64,000 nt of DNA from Pycnopodia helianthoides (Eukaryota; Echinodermata; Asteroidea; Forcipulatida; Asteriidae): positions 19,054,036-19,118,035 of the forward strand of contig CM063252.1 in NCBI GenBank assembly GCA_032158295.1. The letters run 5' to 3'. The notes beneath the pieces were generated by a model. It did not search any database, was not told where the DNA came from, and saw nothing but the letters and a program-made list of their open reading frames with translations. Shown here piece after piece: positions 35,701-43,981 of the stretch. How positions within the stretch are numbered: the stretch's first letter is position 1; the number at the start of each line of letters is the position of its first letter. The position numbers and the translations under genes are program-made.

Positions 35701-37652
35701 TTGAGCTGGTTCCAGGAGAGGTGCACTTTGGGACACTATGTGAGGGCTGCACGTATGCCTTCACAGTCAACCTGAAGAACTTTGGGATTGACTCCTGCAG
35801 GTATAAAGTGAAACAGCCACCACCTGCGACTGGTCTTCAAGTTGTGTACAAGCCAGGACCTGTGAGTACATATTCTCATATTGGGGAAACCTACTCAATG
35901 TTTCAGATTGCATCTACAGTGGGTTAAAACATGAGCTGTAGAAATACTCAATACTCACATTCATGTCACAACACAAGGAACAACAGAAAGATAAAATAAT
36001 ATTTACCAATTATATTAACCAATTCAGGTGATAAAAGGCTGAGTCATTGTTTTCTTTAAATACTTGTCTAGGAGTAGTCCCTTGCTGAAATAATCTCTCA
36101 TAACATTATGTGAAAAATTGCTTTAACATCAACAGCTGCCCAATGTAAGACAAATAAGACCAGCCCTGTGCCTTTCCTGCAGTCAAGATTCATATGTAAC
36201 ACATTTCTTGTGTCATCTAAACAATAAAAGAGGACATTGAATTGTCCTTAATAAAATTAGAACAGTTTTTCATCACAACATAACAAATAGTTGAGCAAAC
36301 TATTTGACTGAATAGGTGCAACAGGTCAGTACCACTTGGAAAGATGCTATTTTAACTCCAGCAAAATAACAAGTGACCCTATCTTCTTAATGGATCAGGT
36401 TTCAGCTGGGATGAAAGCATTGCTTGAGTTGCAGCTGTACGCAATAGCTGTAGGAGTACAAGGGGAGAGTGGTCAGGGATCCATTGGACATCATGTGGAG
36501 ATCATCACAGAGATGGAACAACTGTTTCTACCAGTCACTGCAAATATCCTTTTGAATTAAACAAAAACTCACAAACTGTTCTTTGCCTCCTCTGATTTAA
36601 ATCAGCCTGATTGTGTACAGTATAATGTACTGGGCCCAATTTCATGGCTCTGCTTACCGTAAGCAAAGAATCGGCGCTTGCGGAAGCAGGGAATTCCGCG
36701 CTTACGTCAAGTGTATTTCACGGGTTAGCGGGGATTTTCGGCTTGTGCGCGTGCGTACTCCACGTTACTAGGCATTCTACGCTTACACAGCTAGCACAGA
36801 AATTCGGCGCTTGAACAGTAAGCGGAGAATGGTCACCGCAAGCGCAGAATTCGGCGGTAAGCAGAGCCATGAAATTGGGCCCTGGTCTCTTCGGAATATG
36901 ACGATTCAACAAGAAACTCGATAATGGTAGAAAAGGAAGCCCGACATACGCCTCAAGGATAATCAGAAGATAGCAATAAAGTTTGGTTGCTGTCAAATTT
37001 TTAGCATCGGGCTAACACAAACTTTTATAAAAGTGTCCTAGGCTTTTTGTGTGAATTACAAAGTTTACCACTTTAGTATCAATTGAAGAAACCATGCTTT
37101 ATGCCATTTACTTTCCTTGACTTTCCACACATATTCTAACAGCCCATGAGTATGATGAACAGTGTCGCACTCAGGGTACACCTAAGGTTTTCCCTGGGGT
37201 AAGAATGATATCAGCTAGACCTCCATCTCGAGAGGGCATCCTTCGACCTCGTAAAACACAACAACCAGGTAGGAATGTCAACCTCTAAAAGAATTGATTA
37301 GGAATGGGAGGATAATTCTTTTGCATTCTTCCAAAATGTTGGAAGTAAAAGTGTAGCAGTCACAAACAAGAAGAATGCCCCAAGGATGTGCCATAACAGC
37401 TCCTGAGCATGACTGATAACTCCTTTTTCTTTTGTGCAAGTTTGTTTCCTTTACATGTTTTAAAGCAATGTACATGGGACCAAAGTGGTCAAAAAAATGT
37501 TTGATTACCCGCGGGGACTTGCACGGTCTATCAACAAGAGTTTTGCAATGTTATAAACAAAGGATGTTGTTGTTTGTAATGATGAACTACTTTGTTGGCT
37601 TTCTTAAATTACAGGAAAGAGTCTTGATGGTACTTCACAGCTTGTTCAGTGA
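14592..37652 (+). CDS. SPAG17: SPAG17 / PF6 orthologue, ciliary central-apparatus protein
   Basis: Thirty-eight coding exons give about 2,427 residues; the vertebrate protein is about 2,220. SPAG17 (PF6 in Chlamydomonas) is a large scaffold of the C1a projection on the central microtubule pair of motile cilia and sperm tails. Family words seen in order include [43 protein letters not shown] followed by [18 protein letters not shown] with [48 protein letters not shown], then a C-terminal ASH-type Ig domain ([28 protein letters not shown]). Charged, low-complexity K/E/S/P linkers separate the domains. All junctions agree in phase except one break inside exon 17. One intron is U12-type. Exon coordinates are in the block entries that follow. 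Confidence 0.95.
18213..18384. repeat. Long foldback in SPAG17 intron 6
   Basis: Two arms of about 70 bases face each other. The outer ends are CTGCTAAAAATGGTATTC and its inverse GAATACAATTTTTAGCAG. The inner ends, 18271-18285 and 18312-18326, are perfect 15-base inverses (TCTTGTGTCACTCCC). The middle of each arm is an imperfect A/T-rich match. It looks like a palindromic MITE and would fold in the pre-mRNA. Confidence 0.75.
19103..19235. mobile_element. MITE, family A copy 1 (SPAG17 intron 8)
   Basis: It starts AAGGCCGTGTCCAAATTGGC and ends GCCAATTCGGACACGGCCTT, inverted termini of about 20 bases with one mismatch. The inner arms (GGCAGCTACAG and its inverse near GTAGCTGTAGCCG) extend the palindrome. 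It has no coding capacity. Confidence 0.75.
19473..19604. mobile_element. MITE, family A copy 2 (SPAG17 intron 8)
   Basis: It starts TTAGGCCATGTCAGAATGGG and ends CAATTCGGACCTGGCCTTA. Its inner words GGCTGTTGCTAAGGGTG and GCAGCCACAGC match copy 1 and the copy near 41.7 kb. Copies 1 and 2 lie 237 bases apart in the same intron. Confidence 0.7.
21192..24545 (+). CDS. SPAG17: SPAG17 exons 12-17 (linkers and conserved YYH block)
   Basis: Exons: 21192-21341, 22486-22721, 23039-23193, 23701-23909, 24072-24234, 24342-24545. Exon 12 is a serine/lysine linker. Exons 13-15 hold the conserved block [35 protein letters not shown] and [18 protein letters not shown]. Exons 15 and 17 contain SPKK words inside SR-like runs. 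Exon 16 has the basic-acidic helix [20 protein letters not shown]. Exon 17 must be read in one frame at its start and another at its end ([11 protein letters not shown]). The change of frame falls between about 24463 and 24481. Confidence 0.85.
21433..21632. repeat. Head-to-head tRNA-like SINE foldback (SPAG17 intron 12)
   Basis: The right arm carries an A box (TAGCTCAGATTGTAGAGG, 21537-21554) and a B box (GGTTCAAATCC, 21581-21591), then TTCTTTGTTCAACCCCAAAT. The left arm, 21433-21490, is the reverse complement of the B-box half and this tail. The anticodon arm of the tRNA-like part does not pair properly, so it is not a functional tRNA gene. Confidence 0.65.
24894..30595 (+). CDS. SPAG17: SPAG17 exons 18-27 (central beta-repeat region)
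   Basis: Exons: 24894-25005, 25598-25756, 26336-26464, 27503-27691, 28035-28216, 28525-28657, 29046-29227, 29470-29620, 29998-30212, 30451-30595. Exon 18 starts [15 protein letters not shown], matching the family FHGYNMGN position. Exon 20 ([13 protein letters not shown]) has no methionine and is easily missed. Exon 21 has [14 protein letters not shown]. Exon 22 contains a run of six glutamines. Exons 24-27 repeat short DG[ST] turns ([45 protein letters not shown]), which suggest tandem beta-hairpins. Confidence 0.88.
30722..31710 (+). CDS. SPAG17: SPAG17 exon 28 (largest exon)
   Basis: This 989-base exon encodes about residues 1544-1873. It starts after TTTCCTTTAAAG and ends at CAG followed by GTATAT. 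It contains [62 protein letters not shown] and [11 protein letters not shown], all in the family order. The C-terminal part is helical and charged. The open frame begins upstream in the intron at 30628, but that methionine is not the start of anything. Confidence 0.92.
32026..35178 (+). CDS. SPAG17: SPAG17 exons 29-34 (helical end and variable linker)
   Basis: Exons: 32026-32246, 33154-33389, 33869-33955, 34269-34418, 34548-34706, 34949-35178. Exons 29-30 carry [17 protein letters not shown] and [12 protein letters not shown], equivalent to the family IPPFFKSEL region. Exons 31-33 are a proline-, serine- and threonine-rich linker with NPTPAHA twice, poorly conserved as in other animals. Exon 34 ends RPGMVPNEH at GTAAGT. 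Confidence 0.85.
35601..37652 (+). CDS. SPAG17: SPAG17 exons 35-38 (ASH-type domain and C terminus)
   Basis: Exons: 35601-35861, 36399-36543, 37131-37268, 37615-37652. Exons 35-36 form an ASPM-SPD2-Hydin type Ig domain: [61 protein letters not shown]. Exon 37 begins inside ANILTA after an AT-AC intron and continues [18 protein letters not shown], aligning without gaps to the vertebrate segment ending SSNYD. Exon 38 adds 12 codons and stops at TGA 37650-37652. An earlier donor in exon 37 (GGG followed by GTAAGA, at about 37200) would also join to an open frame, so the last residues are less certain. Exon 35 could also start six bases later. Confidence 0.85.
36544..37130 (+). other. SPAG17: U12-type AT-AC intron of SPAG17
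   Basis: The 5' splice site is ATATCCTTTT, exactly the minor-spliceosome consensus. The branch site TTCCTTGAC at 37113-37121 places the branch adenosine 10 bases before the end. The intron ends in CCACAC. Joined this way, the protein reads [12 protein letters not shown], which matches the vertebrate protein residue for residue in length. No GT donor in the exon gives a continuous conserved frame. Confidence 0.85.
36632..36882. mobile_element. MITE with GGGCCCAATTTCATGG termini inside the U12 intron
   Basis: The left end GGGCCCAATTTCATGGCTCT and the right end are perfect inverted copies over at least 25 bases, continuing into GCTTACCG. The interior has several GCGCTTGC/GCGCTTAC words and no ORF. 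It occupies 251 of the 587 intron bases. No clear target duplication is visible. Confidence 0.8.
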
Positions 37653-37790
37653 TTGACCGCCATCTGAAGAAGTTTCACAACGTTGAATTATTCATTACAG
37701 CAGTTTCCGTCCAAAAGATTACAACTAATATTTTAATTTTAATGAGCACTTAAGTCCAGTATGCCTAAGCTTATCTTTATCACTTGTATC

Positions 37791-37796
37791 AATAAA
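37791..37796 (+). terminator. SPAG17: Poly(A) signal of SPAG17
   Basis: AATAAA lies 139 bases after the TGA stop. A second hexamer near 38,813 could serve a longer 3' end. Confidence 0.5.
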
Positions 37797-37799
37797 CAC

Positions 37800-39118
37800 T
37801 CTACTATACTTTGTAAACAAACCGTTCATGCACAATTCAAGAAATACAAGTTTTTTGATCACTTATCACACATAGTTCAGGATATGACAACTTTAAATAG
37901 CTTGCCATGGCATTTTCTTTGCTTTGGTTCCTTATTCCAGTAAAAATCTATTCCAGTAAAAAGAACTGATCACTGTAAGTAATAGGGCCAGACTTTTTCG
38001 CTTGTGGCCTCTGTCTGGGCATATGTTTTTGTAAAAGTAAGAAAGGTCCATTACTCTATTGGTCATCATTCATGAATGTACATTGGTCAGGTGCAGTCAG
38101 TTCATGCTATGCAGTCAGTTTGTTTTCAGACAAAAGATGCTAAACACTCAAAATTACAAGACAAAATCACAAAAAGAAACTAAAATTTATTGTCTGTCTT
38201 ATTGTTCAAATTTTACAAATTTCTAGAAGAATTATAAAAAGAACATTGTTGTCAAGTTGCTTTAAAACATTGAGTTTAGATAAAATGAAATTTCTAAAGT
38301 GTTTTTAGAATACGTATGTATTTTTTCAAGCTGTAAGCTTTAAATTGACTTGTACATTATTCTTTAAGATGTTTCTACTTTGTATATTGCATTATATTGC
38401 ATTATGTGATATATTAGTATTTCCAATAGACCATGCAGGTCTAGCTCATTTTTATGTTGGGGTGGTGGGGGGGGGGGTGGCAGGCGGGGGCAAAGAAATC
38501 ATTTGGAGGCTTTCAACTTTACCAAGAAAACCATTTGCAACGAAGTGCAAGACATAAGTCCACTTTATGCATTTTTTGAACAATTTAAATTAGTTTACAA
38601 GTTAAACACAAAATACGTTTTAACTGCGAAAATCAAACAAATCCCAGTTTTTTTTTTTTTTATCTCATTTATTTGAGAGGGGGAGGGAGGCGATGGTTCT
38701 AGGTGGGAAGGCTTAAAGGGGAGGGGGGCAGCGGCAGGAATAAGGTCATGATAAAGTTTATTGTTATAAATATTTAACTTGTTCTGTTTAATACCTCTGT
38801 CCTTGATTGTATCAATAAATTTAAAGTCTAAGTTTGTGTGCTTAATTCAAAGATTTGTTTAACCTTCTTTGGCCACTTTTAGTATTTAAACAATTTTAAA
38901 ATAATTTCAAAATTTCAATAGCATAGAGAATTTTTGATTTAACATGCGAGTCATGGCACTCTTTTGTCTATCAGCTTTTGTGCTCCTTCAAGTGGAGATG
39001 ACAAATTGTAAATAATTAAAAAACATCAAAACATGCTTCCAATTGTCTTGCACAGCTCAGTTTTTGTTTCACTGAACTAGTTGGATTTCGATTACTTGTA
39101 CGCAGTGATTATTATTTG
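37800..39118. other. Intergenic stretch, no gene seen
   Basis: AT-rich, with poly-G tracts near 38,465 and 38,690 and a poly-T run near 38,650. I find no coding exon, RNA gene or named repeat. Confidence 0.6.
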
Positions 39119-39402
39119 TTTAAAGGCAGGGGATACTTTTGGTAATTACTCAAGAAATACATTACCATAAAAACTTACTTGTTAATGAGCACATGAGAGC
39201 TGCTGATAGTATAAAACATTGGGAGAAACGACTCCCTCTGATGTAATGCAGTTTTTGAGAAAGAGGTAATTTCTCACTGAAATATTTTAATCTGAGAAAG
39301 GCTTCAGGCAAGGAACTTTTCTCGGGCTTTTGAAAGCACACAATTCTATATGGGACAAGTGGGGATACTAGTTTTTACAATTACCAAAAGTGTATCCTGG
39401 GT
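39119..39402. mobile_element. Non-autonomous repeat, family B copy 1
   Basis: Begins TTTAAAGGCAGGGGATAC then TTTTGGTAATTACTCAA, and ends with the inverse ACAATTACCAAAAGTGTATCC. The interior has GTATAAAACATTGGGAGAAA and CTCCCTCTGATGTAATGCAG, which match a repeat I associate with echinoderms. A second copy lies at 61620-61961. Confidence 0.6.
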
Positions 39403-40143
39403 GTGTGTGTGCAACATTGGTAAGATTGAAAATATAAATGTTCACAGATTTGCACATAACTTACATGTACATGGTATAAAGATGGTCATTATACATTACA
39501 ATGCCTCAAGATTTTTTTTTCGTTTGACAATATAATGTAAAAATGTTAGTTGATGTACTGAATCACACATGCATTACAGAGCATGAACTGCCTCACACTA
39601 ACAGCACACTCACAAACAGGCAGGCAATTCTGATCTGTGCTGGTTTCTTTCCATGTCCAAAACTATGATTGTAAGTTTAAAGTAAAAATAAAATAAGTAT
39701 AAAAATATTCTCCTCAATCTCATTTGGGACGTCAGGATGGTAGGTTGTGTGTGTGGGGGGGGGGCGGTGAGCAGAAGTACAATTATGACAAGTTTGTTTT
39801 GTTCATGGAACATGATAGAATTGACATTTTTTTACCGTAGAGATATTATCAGAAATAACATTGGACTCGGAAGAATTTGTTTTAAAACAAAAATATTTCA
39901 CGAAGCATTATTTATTAACCCATTTCGTGTGAAGGTAAACAAATAATGACAAGAGCTTGAAGAATGCTCCTCCTGCACGTCACTGAGTGGTCAATTGTTA
40001 GTGACGTCAGAACTTCCGAGCAGCCGATCACCCGTTTCCAAACTTTTGCAAACAAATTATGTACGAGTTTACACACACAAAACAATATTATTACCCCTCC
40101 CTCAATAAGTTTTGATATAATATTTATTGTCGGTAAAACTTAC

Positions 40144-40255
40144 CTGTCACTGTGTAATGGTAGACGGAACCAGGCGCTTGCCCGTACTGGTTAAAATCAG
40201 GGATTTGCCAGCAGTTCTGGACGAGTCGCAGACGTAGCATTAGGAAATCCTCCAT
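40144..40255 (-). CDS. Putative first coding exon of an unidentified minus-strand gene
   Basis: On the minus strand an ATG at 40255 opens 37 codons plus one base, starting MEDFLMLRLRLVQNCWQIP and ending in VYHYTVT. A strong donor follows (CAG then GTAAGT). The leader side (40256-40700) is CpG-richer than the surroundings and holds an NRF1-like CATGCGCA at 40330. I did not find a second exon in phase between here and SPAG17's 3' end, so it may be distant, very short, or the exon may be spurious. The product is not recognised. Confidence 0.35.
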
Positions 40256-40710
40256 TTCGCGGGTACCCACTACTCATTGGTGCGTGTACAAGAAAATGAG
40301 CATAACAATAGTCAGTAACACGTGTTCAAACATGCGCAGTTGAAAACGGTGACCTTGCTATACTTTGTACGCAACCAATGGGGATAAAAGAATCACCCAT
40401 ATCCTGGGTCCAACATGCTTCATACATCGTGTACAAAATGAGGGGTAGAAAATGCTCCCTAACAGAGGTCCAACATGCCACATTGTTCTTGTGCAAACCG
40501 CCGCAGCATGAGAATGTACGTAATCTGAGGTTCAAAATTTCGCGCTGCGAAAAAGGCCATAAAGTCGGAGTTTATATTGTTTTGAATACCGTATTTACAC
40601 CGAGTTCTGAAATGCCAAGGGCAAAGAAAAACGTTCCCTACCATAGGATCAATCCGACGTACCCAGCTTACCGCTGAACGGTCAACCAAAATAGCGCCCT
40701 CTGACGATGG
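40256..40710 (-). promoter_or_regulatory. CpG-richer region, possible promoter of the 40.2 kb exon
   Basis: CG dinucleotides are more frequent than in neighbouring intergenic DNA. It contains CATGCGCA (40330) and AGCGCCCTCTG (40693-40703), the same 11-mer found upstream of SPAG17. A CRE palindrome TGACGTCA lies on the other side of the exon near 40,002. Confidence 0.3.
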
Positions 40711-40867
40711 ATCAACCTGCAACCACCATCATGCATGAACCGTGGATTATTTGTTGGGCCTACGGCAGGGTAGCCCTTATTTGATTGGATTGTGCCTTTG
40801 ATGATACAAGCATGGTATTTGGCACAGTCGGAGTCCATGAGGAAGATAAATTTGGCCAAACATAAGT

Positions 40868-40937
40868 AACAGAGCGTTTTGAGACGCCCATCGGGTGTGA
40901 TAAAGCACTATATAAGAACTCAGTATTACTATTATTC
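40868..40937 (+). repeat. SINE/LINE-type 3' tail
   Basis: AGAGCGTTTTGAGACGCC, then AAAGCACTATATAAGAACTC and ATTACTATTATT form the 3' tail I associate with echinoderm SINEs: a GCG-TTTGAG word, a GC.CTATATAA word and TTATTATT repeats. The body upstream is too diverged to bound. Confidence 0.5.
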
Positions 40938-41686
40938 TAAAAAACTACCAATGGCAGGCATTAAATTTTTTTTGTAATGGCCCTATTAGCCAAATATCTT
41001 TCTCGTGATGTACAGTGACTTAGTATAGTGCCAATTTCCATGCCTGTGTCATCATCAAAACCCCCAAATAATCCCCTATCTGCCCCACTATATTGTCAAG
41101 GGAATCGAATAAATTAATGGGCGAAACAAAAAACGACCCAATTTTGCATAATTAATTTGGAAACGTTGAACCATTTGTTAAATCATCAAAATGCAAACAA
41201 AGTTAGAATATGTTTCGGCACTATCAGCGCATTATATACGTAGATTTTATACAATTGCGTAATTCAAAAACGGATGTACATCTAAATTACTCTAATAGGA
41301 GTGTTTTAGGTGCTTCCGTTTTTACTTGTTCCGAATGAAAACATGTAAAAGGCATCATTTTCAACATGCTGGAGATACATGACCAACCTAAATTTAGTCT
41401 CCGCGATCCCAACCTAAAATGTGGGTGCTGACCAAAAACACACTGACACTGTGATGGTCACCTCTTCTCATGCTGTGGTGGGTTTAATTATTACCAATGT
41501 GGGTGAAAAGAATTAATCTTACAATAAAATACTAGCGTGAGCCGTGTCATAAAACAAATACATATTTGCTGGTAATAAATGCTTAACAACATGTGTTCCC
41601 AACATCGGTTACCCTTGTCAAGTGTTTACATAAAAACTTTAACGTGCAATTGTCATCTTATCAGACTACACTAAAAGCGGAATAAA

Positions 41687-41760
41687 TAGGCCGTCTCCAA
41701 ATTTGCGGCTGCGGCTGGTAGGCTTCCCTTAGCAACAGCCGCAGCCACAGATTTGACCTA
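41687..41760. mobile_element. MITE, family A copy 3 (truncated)
   Basis: It starts TAGGCCGTCTCCAAATTTGC and has the inner inverted words GCGGCTGCGGCT and AGCCGCAGCC, but the right terminus has diverged (GATTTGACCTA). Confidence 0.55.
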
Positions 41761-42245
41761 CAGACCAAGGTTTGAAAGCTATGGGAAGCCATAAATACAA
41801 AGCAAAAACAGATTGCCGCAGTTTGTAACAATTTTAAACAAAATATCTAAAAATAGTGTTGAATTTGTTGGAAACAAAGCAACCAATCGTGGGATGTATT
41901 TTTGTTAATTGCAAGTTTGCGGAAATGTTGAATTTAGTCATAGCATTATGTTAACACGACTAAATGTTTTTGCTTACATTCGGCCGTGCATGCCAACCAA
42001 CGCGGTTTGTTTATCAACAATAATGGAAAGGTCTTTAGGTTTGGATGGAAACAAGACAAGATGGCTGCCAAGTAATAAGTAATTATCGCTTGGCAGCACC
42101 CAAAGCTGCTCAATAAGACTAAAGTAACCATGGTTAATAAACAAAAATCAGGTAAATAAAAACATCAAAGTCACCCGGAAAGAAATTTCCGAAGAATGTA
42201 ACTCCTTTTAGTGTATCGTTGTTTCTGAAACTTATCATAACTGTT

Positions 42246-42448
42246 TTAAGCCCTTTTCACACGACGAGAAAATAACCGATGTCCCTTGCTACAAGATTTA
42301 GTAATGTTTGAGAAGGTTTCACTGGGTGTCTAGAAAGTTCCAATAGTGTTGTCCTTTCACATGAAGTGCAATTTGTAAAACTTCACACCCTTGCTAAAAT
42401 TAAGCAAGGGACCCCAGCTAAATTGCTCTCGTGTGAAAAGGGCTTTAA
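42246..42448. mobile_element. MITE with TTAA borders (piggyBac-like)
   Basis: The left end is TTAA-GCCCTTTTCACACG and the right end CGTGTGAAAAGGGCT-TTAA. The inverted termini match over 14 bases and both are flanked by TTAA, the target duplication used by piggyBac-type transposases. It has no coding capacity. Assignment to piggyBac is inference. Confidence 0.65.
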
Positions 42449-43760
42449 TCTAGAAAATATTTTTGTTACCATTACATACTGAAGTTTAGACTTTGGTGTT
42501 TTACCATCCTACTGGTGAAGTAGCTGACAAAACAATAACAGGTGATTAGATAATGATTTCTAACGTCTATTTATTTAAATTGAACGAATTCAAAGCATTG
42601 AACAGCATTTGAAGCTTAAGGTTGATTACGATATAAACGAAAATGGTTCAAAGTCAAAGAGCTCATAATAAGCATGCAGGAAAAAAGTGCTTGACAAAAA
42701 CAGGTTACCAACACAAGTATCGTATAAGATGTTTACTAATAATCTATTAATAACTGGTTCTTAGTTTGGATTTTCAACTTAGAAACAGCTCTGTGAAATT
42801 AGGTTGTTTTACTATAGTAACGTGCACATTCATTAAGACCAATCTAGTAATGTCAATCAATACCAATAGTTCTTAAAGAACTCAAGACTTGAAGTTTGAT
42901 TTAATTCATCAGTGAAATGAGAAATTTGTTTATTTTCGAAAAGGTTTCCTTTTAGTGCGTAACAATACCTATCTGATTATAACCGAAAAAATTGCAGAGA
43001 GGTTTTTTTTCAAGAGGTTTCTTTTTAAAGAGGATTTTTTCTTCTTCTCATTTTGTCGAAACCATTAACCGAGTTTTCCTTAGACGCCTTTGAAAGCATC
43101 TTGGTTTAAAACATTCATCTGCTTTAGATTATTCATTGATATACTATTGTTGCAAATCTAGCCTTTCAACGAAAAAATAATATGTCTTAAGCATAATTGC
43201 ATACAACGCACCATTTTCAACCCACTATTATAGTTATTGCACATCTTTTTTAAACAAAACATATTGCACATAAATATTCGTCCGCATCATTTTGCGTATT
43301 TTGTGCACAGTAACTGATCATATATATTTTTTAAGTATTCTAATCTTCTATTTCTATACAAATATTGATTTTAGACACACAGTTATCCATCAAAACAACT
43401 TTAAGTACCAGTGATTGATTGTGCTTGATTAATACTATTTTATGTTATTTTATCACATCAAAAATAAAATATATTTTCGGAATGTACACACTAGATTTAT
43501 AATTAATTTGGGCTGATTAAAATTCAAATCATGATACGATTTTCGTGTTCATATCATAAGTACGGCAATACTAAGCTAACAATAGCTTTCCTAAAAAAAA
43601 TCATCTGCTCAATCAATCTATGGCAACAATACACAACTTGTTTTCTATCATGAAAAATAAAACATACACTTAAAAGACATCCGTCAGTACATCAACGCGT
43701 TATAGAATAGTTTAAACATTTCTGGTGTGAGGTTTTTGGTGAATGCTGGAGGAAATTCCA
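42449..43760. other. Intergenic stretch, no gene seen
   Basis: Strongly AT-rich, with no coding exon, repeat pair or RNA gene that I can support. It lies just beyond the 3' end of the granin-like gene. Confidence 0.6.
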
Positions 43761-43761
43761 T

Positions 43762-43767
43762 TTTATT
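43762..43767 (-). terminator. Poly(A) signal of the granin-like gene
   Basis: On the minus strand AATAAA lies 82 bases after the stop codon at 43850-43852. Confidence 0.5.
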
Positions 43768-43849
43768 GTCTTTTGTGACGTTGTCTTGGTTACAATAACA
43801 ATAGGGGTATTTTGTTAATGTCGAAATTAATCTTCTGTAGTATCCAGCT

Positions 43850-43981
43850 TCAATTCAAAAGTAGCGCCCTCAAGAGTCCTTCTTCTTCAATCTCCTTGTC
43901 TTCTTCATTCAAGGCCTCGGCAAACTCCGTCAGTCGGCGAAGCTCTTCCAGTTGACCGATGTCAAAGTCAATTTCCTCTAA
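43850..43981 (-). CDS. Granin-like gene, terminal coding exon
   Basis: On the minus strand, after TGTTTAAG, 43 codons read LEEIDFDIGQLEELRRL and continue as an acidic helix to LLRALLLN and a TGA stop. It is separated from exon 3 by a 1.4 kb intron. The phase 0 join and shared Glu/Leu composition support it. It has no methionine, so a start-based ORF search misses it. Confidence 0.65.
   Translation of the reverse strand, partial: LEEIDFDIGQLEELRRLTEFAEALNEEDKEIEEEGLLRALLLN

Noticed and set aside
38455..38480. Poly-G tracts (also 39,755 and poly-C at 58,870) as quadruplex or satellite features
   Set aside because: Single homopolymer runs without the spaced G-tract pattern; likely ordinary slippage tracts.
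42053..42075. AAGATGGCTGCC start-like element
   Set aside because: A good YY1/TISU match, but the frame stops after four codons and no exon or promoter evidence surrounds it.
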